Positions 34,808 to 43,223 of a stretch of 64,000 nt of DNA are shown piece after piece. The notes under the pieces are model-generated. The model saw only the letters and a program-made list of their open reading frames with translations. It did no database searches and had not been told where the DNA came from. This DNA comes from Tenacibaculum jejuense (GTDB lineage Bacteria > Bacteroidota > Bacteroidia > Flavobacteriales > Flavobacteriaceae): positions 1,529,501 through 1,593,500 of the forward strand of contig NZ_LT899436.1 of assembly GCF_900198195.1 (NCBI RefSeq). The letters are read 5' to 3'. Each line of letters begins with the position of its first letter. Positions within the stretch are counted from its first letter, which is position 1. The translations under genes were made by a program, and so were the position numbers.

Positions 34808-34843
34808 TTAGCAATATTCGTTTTTATTAGCTAATATTGTTAG
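34808..34843. promoter_or_regulatory. Candidate operator between the island and its XRE regulator
   Basis: TTAGCAATATT (34808-34818) and AATATTGTTAG (34833-34843) form an imperfect inverted repeat (9 of 11), with the 8-bp palindrome TTAGCTAA (34827-34834) overlapping the second arm. It lies about 50 bp before the XRE start and 140 bp before the island. Binding by the XRE protein is inferred. Confidence 0.45.
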
Positions 34844-34891
34844 TGTAAAGATACATAATTTTTTGATATCTGCAAATAAAATTAGCAAATC

Positions 34892-35647
34892 ATGTCTTTT
34901 TTCGGAAGAAACATAAAAAAAATTAGAGGAGTAAAAGGGTTGAGTCAAAAATCTTTCGCTGAATTATTTGATTTAAAGAGACCTACATTAGGAGCATATG
35001 AAGAGGGTAGAAGTGAACCAAAAATAGAAACGATAATTAAAATTGCTAATTATTTTAGCATTTCAATAGATAGTATGCTAACTTCTGATTTAACAGTGAA
35101 TGAATTGTTACGTTTTAAAGAAGACTTAATTCTAGATGATAGTGTGTATACAAAAGAAAGTTTTGTTAATATACCTTATGTTTCTGAGAAAAATATTGAG
35201 AGTTATTGTAAGCATTACAATAATCCTTCTTTTTTAAACGATCTATCCATAATTAGTATACCAGTAGAAATAGGTAAAACTTTTCGAGCATTTACAGTAA
35301 CAAATCTTGAAATGACAGACCATGATAAAGGTTTGTATCCTAAAGATATCGTAATTGCAGAAAAAGTAAAGGAAGAAGATTTTGAAAGTTATGGAAATGG
35401 AGAGGTAGTTATTGCTGTTTTAGAAAAAGAAATCATACTAAGAAAAATTTACTTTATTTCAGATAAAGTTGTTTTTAAAGCAGAACATAAAAATATTGAT
35501 GAAAAGATTTTTTCAAAAACGGACATAAAAGAACTATGGCAAGCAAAATATACATTTATAAAGCGATTGCCAGAAATAGGTGATGAGGTTGAAAATAAAC
35601 TATTGTTTTTAGAAAAAGAGCTACTGAAACTTAAAAATAGAGGTTAA
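34892..35647 (+). CDS. XRE-family regulator with degenerate S24-like domain
   Basis: 251 residues. HTH_XRE at 5-62 (LSQKSFAELFDLKRPTLGAY). The C-terminal half resembles the LexA/CI S24 fold: AFTVTNLEMTDHDKGLYPKDIVIAEKV has Glu where the catalytic Ser of the G-D-S-M motif should be, and the Lys position reads EIILRKIYF with Arg. So self-cleavage looks lost; it may sense a ligand instead. It is divergent from the PspA-flotillin island and is the best candidate for its regulator. Confidence 0.78.
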   Translation: MSFFGRNIKKIRGVKGLSQKSFAELFDLKRPTLGAYEEGRSEPKIETIIKIANYFSISIDSMLTSDLTVNELLRFKEDLILDDSVYTKESFVNIPYVSEKNIESYCKHYNNPSFLNDLSIISIPVEIGKTFRAFTVTNLEMTDHDKGLYPKDIVIAEKVKEEDFESYGNGEVVIAVLEKEIILRKIYFISDKVVFKAEHKNIDEKIFSKTDIKELWQAKYTFIKRLPEIGDEVENKLLFLEKELLKLKNRG

Positions 35648-36072
35648 GCTTTGTAATCGTTGTTGATTCCTAAACTAAAGCCGAATCTAGTTTCATTTTC
35701 GCTTCCTAATCTGTGAATAGCTATTTTACCAAGTCCTATTTTACTAAATTCATTAAAGGTAATATCTTCTTCTTCGAAAAATAGTGTTCCAGTATATGGT
35801 TTTTTAGGAACATATTCACTGGCATTGATATTTTGGTAGACATTTATAGAGACGATTTTATTATCGTCTTTTAAACTACTAGATACTCCATAATCATCCC
35901 AAATAACATATTCGCTACTTGAATTGATTGTCCTGGAAGGTTTACCGAAAATTTCTACTAGATTTTCAAAATCGGTAGGAAATGTAAGTGGAGTTCCATT
36001 TACTAAAATACTGTCAGTGTTACAGTTAATGATAAAGTATTTCTGTTTCTTCTTCTTAAAAATAGTAAACAT
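35644..36072 (-). CDS. Conserved hypothetical protein (DUF7738-like)
   Basis: 142 residues, cytoplasmic. The pattern FIINCNTDSILVNGTPLTFP, then GKPSRTINSSSEYVIWDDYG and a later KIVSINVYQNI, is that of small Bacteroidota proteins seen in toxin-immunity or accessory loci; the name is from memory. Its end overlaps the end of the convergent XRE gene by 4 bp. No function is given. Confidence 0.65.
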   Translation of the reverse strand: MFTIFKKKKQKYFIINCNTDSILVNGTPLTFPTDFENLVEIFGKPSRTINSSSEYVIWDDYGVSSSLKDDNKIVSINVYQNINASEYVPKKPYTGTLFFEEEDITFNEFSKIGLGKIAIHRLGSENETRFGFSLGINNDYKA

Positions 36073-36237
36073 AAAACTAAGTTATGATTATTCTACTTTA
36101 ACAAAACTATAAAATAATTGGTTTAAAAACTGTATAAATGAGCTAATTTTTAATAGATCTTGTTTTAGGTTACTAATAGTAACTTAATACTGTTTTTGTT
36201 ACATAAATTATAACAGTTTTAAACAAAAAGTTTTAGT

Positions 36238-36245
36238 TAAATTTG
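36238..36245 (+). promoter_or_regulatory. -7 box (TAAATTTG) for the NDH-2 gene
   Basis: A perfect TAnnTTTG match 33 bp before the NDH-2 start; the region 19-21 bp upstream reads TTTT rather than the -33 TTTG. Confidence 0.4.
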
Positions 36246-36278
36246 TTACAGGAATCTATATAGATAAAAAATTATAAT

Positions 36279-37580
36279 ATGAATATACCTCAAACTAGCT
36301 TTCCACGAGTAGTTATTATTGGTGGAGGTTTTGCCGGATTAGCCGTTGCAAGAGGTTTAGAAGCTAAAGAATTACAAGTAGTTCTTTTAGATAAACATAA
36401 CTACCATACATTTCAACCTTTATTATATCAAGTTGCTACTGGAGGTTTAGAGCCAGATAGTATTGCTTTTCCTTTAAGAAAAAGGTTTAATGATATCGAG
36501 AATTTTTATTTTCGATTGGCTGAAGTTACAGGTATAGACGCAGAAAAGAATGAAGTAAAAACATCAATCGGTAGTTTAAACTACGATTATTTAGTAATTG
36601 CTACTGGTTCTACCACCAATTTCTTTGGGAATAAGAACATTGAAAAGTATACCATGGAAATGAAGTCGATTCCTCAATCTTTAAATATTAGAAGTTTAAT
36701 TCTAGAGAATTTTGAAGAAGCTTTATTGACTTCTGATTTAGAAGAACGAAAAAAGTTAATGAATTTTGTGATTGTTGGTGGCGGACCTACTGGTGTTGAA
36801 TTAGCAGGAGCATTAGCGGAAATGAAAAAGGAGATTTTACCAAAGGATTATCCTGATTTAGATATTCGTTTAATGAAGATAAACTTAATTCAAGGTGCAG
36901 ATTGCCTTTTGAAAGGTATGAGTCCGCAAGCTTCAGAAAAAGCAGAAGATTTTTTAATTAAGTTGGGTGTTGATGTATGGAAAAGTCTCCGCGTACAAAA
37001 TTATGATGGTAATATCATAACTACGAATGGTGAAGATCATTTTAAGGCAAGTACAGTAATTTGGGCTGCTGGAGTAAAAGGAGCTTCTATTGATGGTTTG
37101 CATGCAGAGTGTGTTGTAGAAAGAGCCGCAAGGTATAAAGTAGATCAGTTTAATAGAGTTACTTCTCACGAGAATATTTTTGCAATAGGAGATGTAGCGT
37201 GTATGAATACTGAAGCTTTTCCTTACGGTCATCCAATGATGGCGCAACCAGCTATTCAACAAGGAAATTTGCTTGCAAAAAATATTTTAGCATTACAGAA
37301 AGGAAAGCAAATAAAGCCTTTTGTGTATAATGATAAAGGTTCTATGGCAACTATTGGAAGAAATAAAGCCGTGGTAGATTTACCAAAATGGAAATTTCAG
37401 GGAGTTTTTGCTTGGTTTGTTTGGATGGTTGTTCACCTATTTTCATTAATTGGATTTAGAAACAAGGCTGTAGTATTTTTAAATTGGATGTATAATTACA
37501 TACGTTTTGATCGAGAAACTAGGTTAATTATTCGTCCGTACAAACAAAAAAATAAATATTCTTTTGAAAGTGATAAATAA
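36279..37580 (+). CDS. ndh: Type II NADH:quinone oxidoreductase (NDH-2)
   Basis: 433 residues. FAD site VVIIGGGFAGLAVARGL, active-site region HTFQPLLYQVATGGLEP, NADH site MNFVIVGGGPTGVELAGAL, and the quinone/FAD block IFAIGDVACMN then HPMMAQPAIQQG. The C-terminus has a hydrophobic, aromatic stretch (WKFQGVFAWFVWMVVHLFSL) that anchors it to the inner membrane. It feeds electrons from NADH to the quinone pool without pumping protons. Single gene with its own terminator. Confidence 0.94.
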   Translation: MNIPQTSFPRVVIIGGGFAGLAVARGLEAKELQVVLLDKHNYHTFQPLLYQVATGGLEPDSIAFPLRKRFNDIENFYFRLAEVTGIDAEKNEVKTSIGSLNYDYLVIATGSTTNFFGNKNIEKYTMEMKSIPQSLNIRSLILENFEEALLTSDLEERKKLMNFVIVGGGPTGVELAGALAEMKKEILPKDYPDLDIRLMKINLIQGADCLLKGMSPQASEKAEDFLIKLGVDVWKSLRVQNYDGNIITTNGEDHFKASTVIWAAGVKGASIDGLHAECVVERAARYKVDQFNRVTSHENIFAIGDVACMNTEAFPYGHPMMAQPAIQQGNLLAKNILALQKGKQIKPFVYNDKGSMATIGRNKAVVDLPKWKFQGVFAWFVWMVVHLFSLIGFRNKAVVFLNWMYNYIRFDRETRLIIRPYKQKNKYSFESDK

Positions 37581-37613
37581 AAAAAATCCCAAGTAAAATA
37601 CTTGGGATTTTTT
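37581..37613 (+). terminator. Bidirectional terminator after NDH-2
   Basis: A 15-bp perfect stem AAAAAATCCCAAGTA / TACTTGGGATTTTTT with a 3-nt loop, between convergent genes. Confidence 0.92.
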
Positions 37614-37629
37614 GTTTGAGTTCTTTAAT

Positions 37630-37995
37630 TTATTCTAAGCCGTTTGAAATTGTAATAATACTTCCATCTTCATTTACAATAATTTCATATTCAGAACAAA
37701 AGTCCATATCAATAGACTCTGTAATTTCTGATCTGTTTTGTAATGTGATGATAAAAGTAACTACTCCAGAATCATAACTTTTAAACTTTGATGATTTACC
37801 CGGCTCTAACTCATTTAAACTGTCTACAGTTTCTATTGCATTATTTGATGTTACAATGCTTACAGCAACTTCCTTTTCAGACATATTAGTAACTCGGGCT
37901 CGCGGATTTTCATCTTTACAATCTGAACAAGAAATGAAATAAAAAGATGAAATTAAAATCAATAAAAAGGGATAAAATCTTTTTAATAATTTCAT
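37630..37995 (-). CDS. Small lipoprotein of unknown function
   Basis: 121 residues with a lipobox (YFISC, Cys23). The mature part is a small beta-rich domain (RARVTNMSEKEVAVSIVTSN, then FIITLQNRSEI) with Cys26 and one more Cys near the C-terminus (DFCSEYEI) that could pair. It lies downstream of the 71-residue membrane-protein gene, separated from it by a terminator. No family recognised. Confidence 0.7.
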   Translation of the reverse strand: MKLLKRFYPFLLILISSFYFISCSDCKDENPRARVTNMSEKEVAVSIVTSNNAIETVDSLNELEPGKSSKFKSYDSGVVTFIITLQNRSEITESIDMDFCSEYEIIVNEDGSIITISNGLE

Positions 37996-38086
37996 TGATG
38001 TAATATTTAGGGGTTGTTGCCGCGAAGATACTACTTTTTATATTTTTAATTAATTATACTAAAGCAGATTAAATATTTGATAAAAA

Positions 38087-38110
38087 AAACTGAGCTGTTA
38101 AGCTCAGTTT
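38087..38110 (-). terminator. Intrinsic terminator after the 71-residue membrane protein
   Basis: AAACTGAGCT / AGCTCAGTTT, 10-bp stem, 4-nt loop; on the minus strand it is followed by a T run. Confidence 0.85.
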
Positions 38111-38124
38111 GAAAAATTATAATG

Positions 38125-38340
38125 TTATTGTTCCGATACTTCTTGTTCTTCTTCTTCCTCTTCACCGTTTGAAAATAAGTATAAAGCACCACCAACAACT
38201 ACTAGTGCAATTTTAATAATCCAAGCTGTAGTTTCTCCCCAGTTATAAATCCAAATTAAAAGTTTTGGAACTCTGTTTAAGAAACCAAGAACAATTGCTA
38301 AAATTCCAAAGATCGCCATAGCGCTTCCTATATTTTTCAT
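38125..38340 (-). CDS. Small two-helix membrane protein
   Basis: 71 residues: two membrane helices (about 5-22 and 38-56) and an acidic tail EEEEEEQEVSEQ. Reading frame, start ATG and a terminator 15 bp after its stop all support a real gene. It resembles small inner-membrane proteins common in flavobacteria. Function unknown. Confidence 0.65.
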   Translation of the reverse strand: MKNIGSAMAIFGILAIVLGFLNRVPKLLIWIYNWGETTAWIIKIALVVVGGALYLFSNGEEEEEEQEVSEQ

Positions 38341-38480
38341 ATTAAAGTTTTTGTAGTTAAGCGTTAAATATACTTAAAAATCAATAAGATGCTAAATTAG
38401 AATGCTAATTAATAGCTTTTCAATATATATTTGATAAAGTTTTTTAAATATTTGAAATTTAACTATCTGTTGAATTTTTC

Positions 38481-38954
38481 TTAGCAGCAACCAGAATTTG
38501 GATCACAACTAAATCCTTGACTTTGAATTTCTGATAGTTTTAATTTAGGTTTTTGTTTCGGTGGAATTCCGCATTGATCCTCAGCTAAACATGCTGTGGC
38601 TGTATTAACCAACAAGAAATTTTTTCCATCGAAATCTAAATCATATTTACCAATAGTTGTTCCTTGATATTCAACCTCAATTTCTACATCTTTAAGGTTT
38701 AAAGTCTTTTCTGATAGTTCTATAATGTTGATTAATTTTTCTGGATGTAACCTATGGTTATAATCATTAGCATTCCATAATTGAAAATTTATTTTTTCTT
38801 CTTTACGAAGCACTCCTCCACAATCTATAAAATGCTTAGTAACTTTTCCAACTTCTGTTACATGAAAATGTTCAGGAACTAAATTACCATCTGGTAATTG
38901 AAAAGCTATAGTGTTTAATTCTTTTAAGTGTTTTTTTATTTCGGTAAGTTTCAT
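38481..38954 (-). CDS. DUF6428-family protein of the ars cassette
   Basis: 157 residues. The pattern VPEHFHVTEVGKVTKHFIDC, GGVLRKEEKINFQLWNA and HRLHPEKLINIIEL matches DUF6428 proteins that travel with arsR and arsC in Bacteroidota. Cysteines cluster at the C-terminus (TACLAEDQCG, FSCDPNSGCC), a possible As(III) or metal site. It lies 6 bp after the arsenate-reductase-like gene. Role unknown; a link to arsenic handling is inferred from neighbours. Confidence 0.72.
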   Translation of the reverse strand: MKLTEIKKHLKELNTIAFQLPDGNLVPEHFHVTEVGKVTKHFIDCGGVLRKEEKINFQLWNANDYNHRLHPEKLINIIELSEKTLNLKDVEIEVEYQGTTIGKYDLDFDGKNFLLVNTATACLAEDQCGIPPKQKPKLKLSEIQSQGFSCDPNSGCC

Positions 38955-38960
38955 AATTGT

Positions 38961-39569
38961 TTAATTTAATTGAGATAAAACAAAATACATTTCAGAGGCA
39001 ATTTGATTACTTCTTTCTAAATATGTTTGAGCTTGTTTGTCAGTATGATCAGAAATTTTTGGATCTTCATAAGTGATGGCAATCCTTTTATCTGTGCCAG
39101 CGATAAAAGGACAACCTTCATCAGCTTGAGAACAAGTCATTATTGCAGCAAATTTTGAACTTGGATTAAAAGAATCATCATAACGTTTAGAAAAACCAAT
39201 AATAGGATGAGAAACTTCATCATATTTAATTGCGTAAACGGGATTTGTATTTTCACCAATAATATTGATATCAAATCCTTGATTCTTCAATGTTTCAGCA
39301 ATTGGATTTGCTAAAGCTGTGGCTTCTGTACCACCAGAATAGGTTTTAATATTTTTGATATTAAAATAATTCGCTAGGGTCTGCATCCATATCTGACCTA
39401 AATGACTTCTTCTAGAATTATGTGTACAGATAAAATTGATGTTTATATCTTCATTTTTAGTTCTTTTCTCTTTTATATAATCCACTAAAGGATATAGCAC
39501 TTCTTGTCTTTTTTTATCAACGGATAAAGAAGCGATATTTTCAATAGTTTTGATTAATGCTTTATTCAT
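38961..39569 (-). CDS. arsC: Low-molecular-weight tyrosine phosphatase-type arsenate reductase
   Basis: 202 residues from the ATG at 39569; the frame to 39611 would overlap arsR. The P-loop is NFICTHNSRRSHLGQIW (Cys-x5-Arg) and the general-acid loop is ITYEDPKISDHTDKQ. AIMTCSQADEGCPF supplies further Cys residues for the disulfide relay of thioredoxin-coupled arsenate reductases. It reduces As(V) to As(III). A protein phosphatase role cannot be excluded. A box shared with the arsR promoter overlaps its start. Confidence 0.82.
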   Translation of the reverse strand: MNKALIKTIENIASLSVDKKRQEVLYPLVDYIKEKRTKNEDININFICTHNSRRSHLGQIWMQTLANYFNIKNIKTYSGGTEATALANPIAETLKNQGFDINIIGENTNPVYAIKYDEVSHPIIGFSKRYDDSFNPSSKFAAIMTCSQADEGCPFIAGTDKRIAITYEDPKISDHTDKQAQTYLERSNQIASEMYFVLSQLN

Positions 39570-39584
39570 TGTAATATTACGATA
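39569..39584. promoter_or_regulatory. ArsR operator-like box at the arsC start
   Basis: TTGTAATATTACGATA, identical in 15 of 16 positions to the box upstream of arsR (39950-39965). It contains the perfect palindrome GTAATATTAC (39571-39580). Confidence 0.5.
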
Positions 39585-39601
39585 TTGATGATTAAATTTT
39601 T

Positions 39602-39934
39602 TTAACAACAACTGTTATTTTGATTAGAAAATGTATTCAAAAATTGTAGTAATGTATCTTTTATTTCTTCCCATTTTACATCATTTAAACAATAACAGAT
39701 ACTTGTTCCTTCAATGCTTCCCTTTATGATTCCAATCTTTTTCAACTCTTTCAAATGTTGAGAAATCGTAGGTTGAGCAAGTCCGATTTCATTTACCAGG
39801 TCTCCGCAAATACAAGTTTCAACTTTAGCAATATGCTCGAGTATAGCAATTCTGGCTGGATGCCCTAAAACTTTAGCTATTTGAGCAATATTATTTTGCT
39901 TTTTTGAAAATATTTCTGATTTCGTTAATCCCAT
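39602..39934 (-). CDS. arsR: ArsR-family metalloregulator
   Basis: 110 residues from the ATG at 39934 (MGLTKSEIF); a frame to 39955 would add seven. Winged-helix pattern HPARIAILEHIAK, the As/Sb-type site ETCICGDLV, then IGLAQPTISQHLKELKKIGI and a C-terminal Cys pair. It represses its operon and releases DNA on binding As(III). It is followed by arsC and the DUF6428 gene; no efflux pump gene (arsB or ACR3) is seen on either side. Confidence 0.88.
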   Translation of the reverse strand: MGLTKSEIFSKKQNNIAQIAKVLGHPARIAILEHIAKVETCICGDLVNEIGLAQPTISQHLKELKKIGIIKGSIEGTSICYCLNDVKWEEIKDTLLQFLNTFSNQNNSCC

Positions 39935-39949
39935 ACAAGTATTAGTATA

Positions 39950-39965
39950 TTGCAATATTACGATA
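39950..39965. promoter_or_regulatory. ArsR operator-like box upstream of arsR
   Basis: TTGCAATATTACGATA. It overlaps the 12-bp perfect palindrome ATATTGCAATAT (39947-39958) and matches the box at the arsC start in 15 of 16 positions. Confidence 0.55.
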
Positions 39966-39997
39966 AAAGTAATTGGTAAAAAAGAAAATATTTAGAT

Positions 39998-40507
39998 TTA
40001 TAAAGTCTCTTTAAATTTTTTTAGCTGATTCCCAGCTACATTATCAATTTTACTTCCATCTTTTGAAAACCAAACATGCATATCTCCAAGGTAATTCATT
40101 CCTAAATATTTAGCACTTTCTATAAAAGGCATTTCAAAACCTTGTCTTCTATCATTTTCACCAGAATTACTAACCATAGCCATATTTTTACCTCTTAATT
40201 TTCTACCTAAATCTTTTTGATGGTATAATAGATCTGATAATCGATCAAAGAATACTTTTAGAATCCCACTCATTGTGTACCAGTATATAGGAGTAGCAAA
40301 AATTATAGTATTATATTTCTCTGTAATATTTTTTAACAATGGGAGAAAATCATCATTTACATTTTTGAAATCGTAATCAAAATGACCGATATTATAATCT
40401 AATAGATCAATAACATCGAAATTCGAATCTACATTTAAAAGATCGATTATTTTCTGTGTATTTCCATTTTTCTTAGAGCTTCCTTTAATAATCACAGTTG
40501 TATTCAT
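39998..40507 (-). CDS. Flavodoxin-fold NAD(P)H-dependent oxidoreductase
   Basis: 169 residues. FMN phosphate loop IIKGSSKKNGNTQKI, then the FMN ring contact IIFATPIYWYTMSGILKVFFDRLSDLL, and MAMVSNSGENDRRQG. It is a single-domain FMN reductase or quinone reductase of unknown substrate. It is on the same strand as arsR, with a 63-bp gap that holds the operator-like box, so it may be transcribed separately. Redox proteins of this family occur in arsenic loci, but that link is tentative. Confidence 0.82.
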   Translation of the reverse strand: MNTTVIIKGSSKKNGNTQKIIDLLNVDSNFDVIDLLDYNIGHFDYDFKNVNDDFLPLLKNITEKYNTIIFATPIYWYTMSGILKVFFDRLSDLLYHQKDLGRKLRGKNMAMVSNSGENDRRQGFEMPFIESAKYLGMNYLGDMHVWFSKDGSKIDNVAGNQLKKFKETL

Positions 40508-40630
40508 TGGTATAATTTTTTGGGAAATTTACTTAGAATACAAGTATTTACTTTTTTAGATTGATTGCTAATTCTGATGATACTCAAGAAAAAAACAATT
40601 CAAAAAAATGAGAAATTAAAATGCTTTTTA

Positions 40631-41353
40631 TTAAAGATTTACTTGAACTCCAGAAGTCACTAATTGTTCTCTGTCTTTAGTTATTGCAATCAACCTTAAT
40701 TCATCTTCTGTTTTTACTATATCAGGAATGGAAAGTAAAATTTTCCCTTCTTTGTTAGTCAAAGCAACTATTTTTTCAAGTACAACAATATTAGTATTTA
40801 TTAAAGTTCTATTTCTGTTTTCTCCTCTTTTTACTGGAGTAATGCGTTTATTTATAGCTAAGAGAAAATGAATGTTACGTTTTTTTGTTTTTCCGTCTAC
40901 TTTGTAAAAAAAAATTACTTTTCCATCATTAATTTCTGTGTCAGATATTTCTATGGTATTCGAGTTGGAGCCTCTGTGTAAAATTTGTTTAATTCTTCTC
41001 TCAATTCTCACTTTATCAGATCCAACAAAATGTTCATCGCCATTAATAACTAATTGAGGTGTGTAAATAGAACTGCTTAAAAATTTCTCAGCATAATCTC
41101 GCTGTTTGTCGGTGTAATCTTTAGAAGCAAAAGGATCTTTCCAACCGATATAATCCCAATAATCAACATGATAAGCTACAGGTATAACTCTATCACTATC
41201 ATTGTTGTTTTTAATTTCTTCTAGAAGTCGATCTGCAGGCGGACAGCTAGAGCATCCTTGTGATGTAAACAATTCTAAAACAACTACAGGTTTTTCCTGT
41301 GCATTTAAACTAAAAAAAGAAATCAAAAAGATAAAAATGAATCGATAATGCAT
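40631..41353 (-). CDS. Secreted DUF1223 thioredoxin-like protein
   Basis: 240 residues from the ATG at 41353 (seven residues inside the longest frame) so that a signal peptide opens the protein (MHYRFIFIFLISFFSLNAQ). The mature part starts VVVLELFTSQGCSSCPPADR with a C-x2-C redox motif, followed by HVDYWDYIGWKDPFAS and TPQLVINGDEHFVGSD: the DUF1223 family. It probably acts in the periplasm; no substrate is known to me. Confidence 0.88.
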   Translation of the reverse strand: MHYRFIFIFLISFFSLNAQEKPVVVLELFTSQGCSSCPPADRLLEEIKNNNDSDRVIPVAYHVDYWDYIGWKDPFASKDYTDKQRDYAEKFLSSSIYTPQLVINGDEHFVGSDKVRIERRIKQILHRGSNSNTIEISDTEINDGKVIFFYKVDGKTKKRNIHFLLAINKRITPVKRGENRNRTLINTNIVVLEKIVALTNKEGKILLSIPDIVKTEDELRLIAITKDREQLVTSGVQVNL

Positions 41354-41458
41354 AAAGAATAATTTAATTTCCAAATTAGTAGTTTTTTTAACAAAAGACT
41401 TACAATATCGCTTTAAGACCTACTATATTTTTTTTACATTTATAAAATCAATAATAGA

Positions 41459-42319
41459 ATGAAGATGAATATAGAGAAATATAAAGTTAATGGAGAAGTA
41501 AAATTAAAGAAGAAGAAAACTTTAGAGTATATAGAAGATGCTGAGAAAAAATTAAAAAAAGTACGAAAAAAGATAGCCGACTTACAAAATACAATGTATG
41601 CAGAAGGTAAATACAGTACCTTAATTTGTTTACAAGGTATGGATACTGCAGGTAAAGACAGCTTGGTAAGAGAAGTGTTTAAACAATTTAATGTTAGAGG
41701 TGTAGAAGTACATAGTTTTAAAGTTCCTACAGAATTAGAATTAAAACATGATTTTTTATGGAGACATTATATTGCACTACCAGCCAAAGGAAAAGTTGGT
41801 GTTTTTAATAGAACGCATTACGAAAATGTACTAGTAACGAGAGTACATCCAGAATATGTGTTTTCAGAAAATATTCCTACAGTAAAAAGTTTGGAAGACT
41901 TAAATGATGAATTCTATCATGATAGAATGGATCGTATCAATCAATTTGAAAAACATATAGCAGCTAACGGAACTATTATTTTAAAGTTCTTCTTACATCT
42001 ATCTAAAGAAGAACAAAAGAATAGGTTATTACGTCGTTTAAATATTCCTGAGAAAAATTGGAAGTTTTCAGCTGGAGATTTAAAAGAAAGAAAGCTTTGG
42101 AACAAATATCAGTTTTGTTACGAAGATGCTATAAACAGAACATCAACAGATCATGCACCTTGGTATGTAATACCTGCAGATGATAAACCAACAGCTCGTT
42201 TTATTGTAGCACAAACTATTTTAGAAGCCTTTGAAAAGTATAATTTTAAAGAGCCTACTTTAGATAAAAAACTTTTAGATAAAATTAACGAGTTTAAAGA
42301 AGAACTAAATAACGAATAA
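41459..42319 (+). CDS. ppk2: Polyphosphate kinase 2 family protein
   Basis: 286 residues. Walker A in LICLQGMDTAGKDSLVREVF, lid region NRTHYENVLVTRVHPEY, and Walker B-like IILKFFLHLSKEEQ with NRLLRRL after. PPK2 transfers phosphate between polyphosphate and nucleotides. This short single-domain form most likely makes nucleoside di- or triphosphates from polyphosphate, but class is not certain. ATG at 41459 or 41465. An 18-bp perfect palindrome overlaps its stop codon. Confidence 0.9.
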   Translation: MKMNIEKYKVNGEVKLKKKKTLEYIEDAEKKLKKVRKKIADLQNTMYAEGKYSTLICLQGMDTAGKDSLVREVFKQFNVRGVEVHSFKVPTELELKHDFLWRHYIALPAKGKVGVFNRTHYENVLVTRVHPEYVFSENIPTVKSLEDLNDEFYHDRMDRINQFEKHIAANGTIILKFFLHLSKEEQKNRLLRRLNIPEKNWKFSAGDLKERKLWNKYQFCYEDAINRTSTDHAPWYVIPADDKPTARFIVAQTILEAFEKYNFKEPTLDKKLLDKINEFKEELNNE

Positions 42320-42332
42320 TAACGTTATTATT
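42315..42332. promoter_or_regulatory. 18-bp perfect palindrome between ppk2 and the exonuclease gene
   Basis: AATAATAACGTTATTATT. It is self-complementary over its full length and contains the ppk2 stop codon. It could be an operator for the following gene or a weak terminator; it has no T run. Confidence 0.3.
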
Positions 42333-42390
42333 GACATCTTTGTACATTTTAAATAAGTAAATACTACCATTAAAATTTTTTAATAACTAT

Positions 42391-43221
42391 ATGGAGTTAA
42401 ACCTGAAAAAACCTATCGTTTTTTTCGATTTAGAAACAACTGGAATTAATATAGCCACCGATAGAATTGTAGAAATTTCTATACTAAAAATATTTCCTAA
42501 CGGAACACAAGAAAGTAAAACTTGGTTGGTAAACCCTGAAATAGAAATACCACAACAAGCTATAGATGTTCATGGAATTACAAATGAAAAAGTTGTTACA
42601 GAACCAACATTTAAAGAATTAGCATCTAAAATAAACGAGATGATATTCGATTCAGATCTAGCTGGATTTAATTCAAATAGATTTGATATTCCGCTTTTAG
42701 CTGAAGAATTACTAAGAGTTGGAATCGATTTTGATATGGAAGAAAGAAAAGCCATTGATGTACAAGTAATTTTCCATAAAAAAGAACAACGAACATTAAG
42801 TGCAGGTTATAAATTTTACTGTGGAAAAGATTTAGAAGGTGCCCACTCTGCTGAAGCAGACACATTAGCAACATATGAAATCTTAAAAGCACAATTAGAT
42901 AAATATGAAGATATAGAGAATTCAGTTGAAGCGTTAAGTGAATTTTCTTCACATACAAAACGAGCAGATTTTGCAGGATTCATACTATTTGATGAAGATG
43001 AAGATGAGATATTTTCTTTTGGAAAATATAAAGGAAGAAAAGTAGAAGATGTCTTAAAAGAAAATCCAGGATACAATTCATGGATTCAACAAGCAGACTT
43101 TCCATTATATACTAAAAAAGTATTACGCCAAATAAAAGAACGAATGAGTTCGCCTAAAACGCCTGAAATGACAGATGAAGAAAAATTAAAAGCGTTACAA
43201 CAAAAATTTAATTTAAGATAA
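42391..43221 (+). CDS. DnaQ-like 3-5 exonuclease with C-terminal accessory domain
   Basis: 276 residues. DEDDh exonuclease: IVFFDLETTGINIATDRIVE (motif I), AGFNSNRFDIPLLAEEL (motif II), and AHSAEADTLATYEIL (motif III). The tail (about 208-276), FSFGKYKGRKVEDVLKENPG, then WIQQADFPLYTKKVLRQIKE, is a small domain that I recall in DNA-processing and repair nucleases of this phylum. It degrades DNA or RNA 3 ends; its partner polymerase is not shown. It is followed at 2 bp by a conserved protein gene. Confidence 0.85.
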   Translation: MELNLKKPIVFFDLETTGINIATDRIVEISILKIFPNGTQESKTWLVNPEIEIPQQAIDVHGITNEKVVTEPTFKELASKINEMIFDSDLAGFNSNRFDIPLLAEELLRVGIDFDMEERKAIDVQVIFHKKEQRTLSAGYKFYCGKDLEGAHSAEADTLATYEILKAQLDKYEDIENSVEALSEFSSHTKRADFAGFILFDEDEDEIFSFGKYKGRKVEDVLKENPGYNSWIQQADFPLYTKKVLRQIKERMSSPKTPEMTDEEKLKALQQKFNLR

Positions 43222-43223
43222 CA

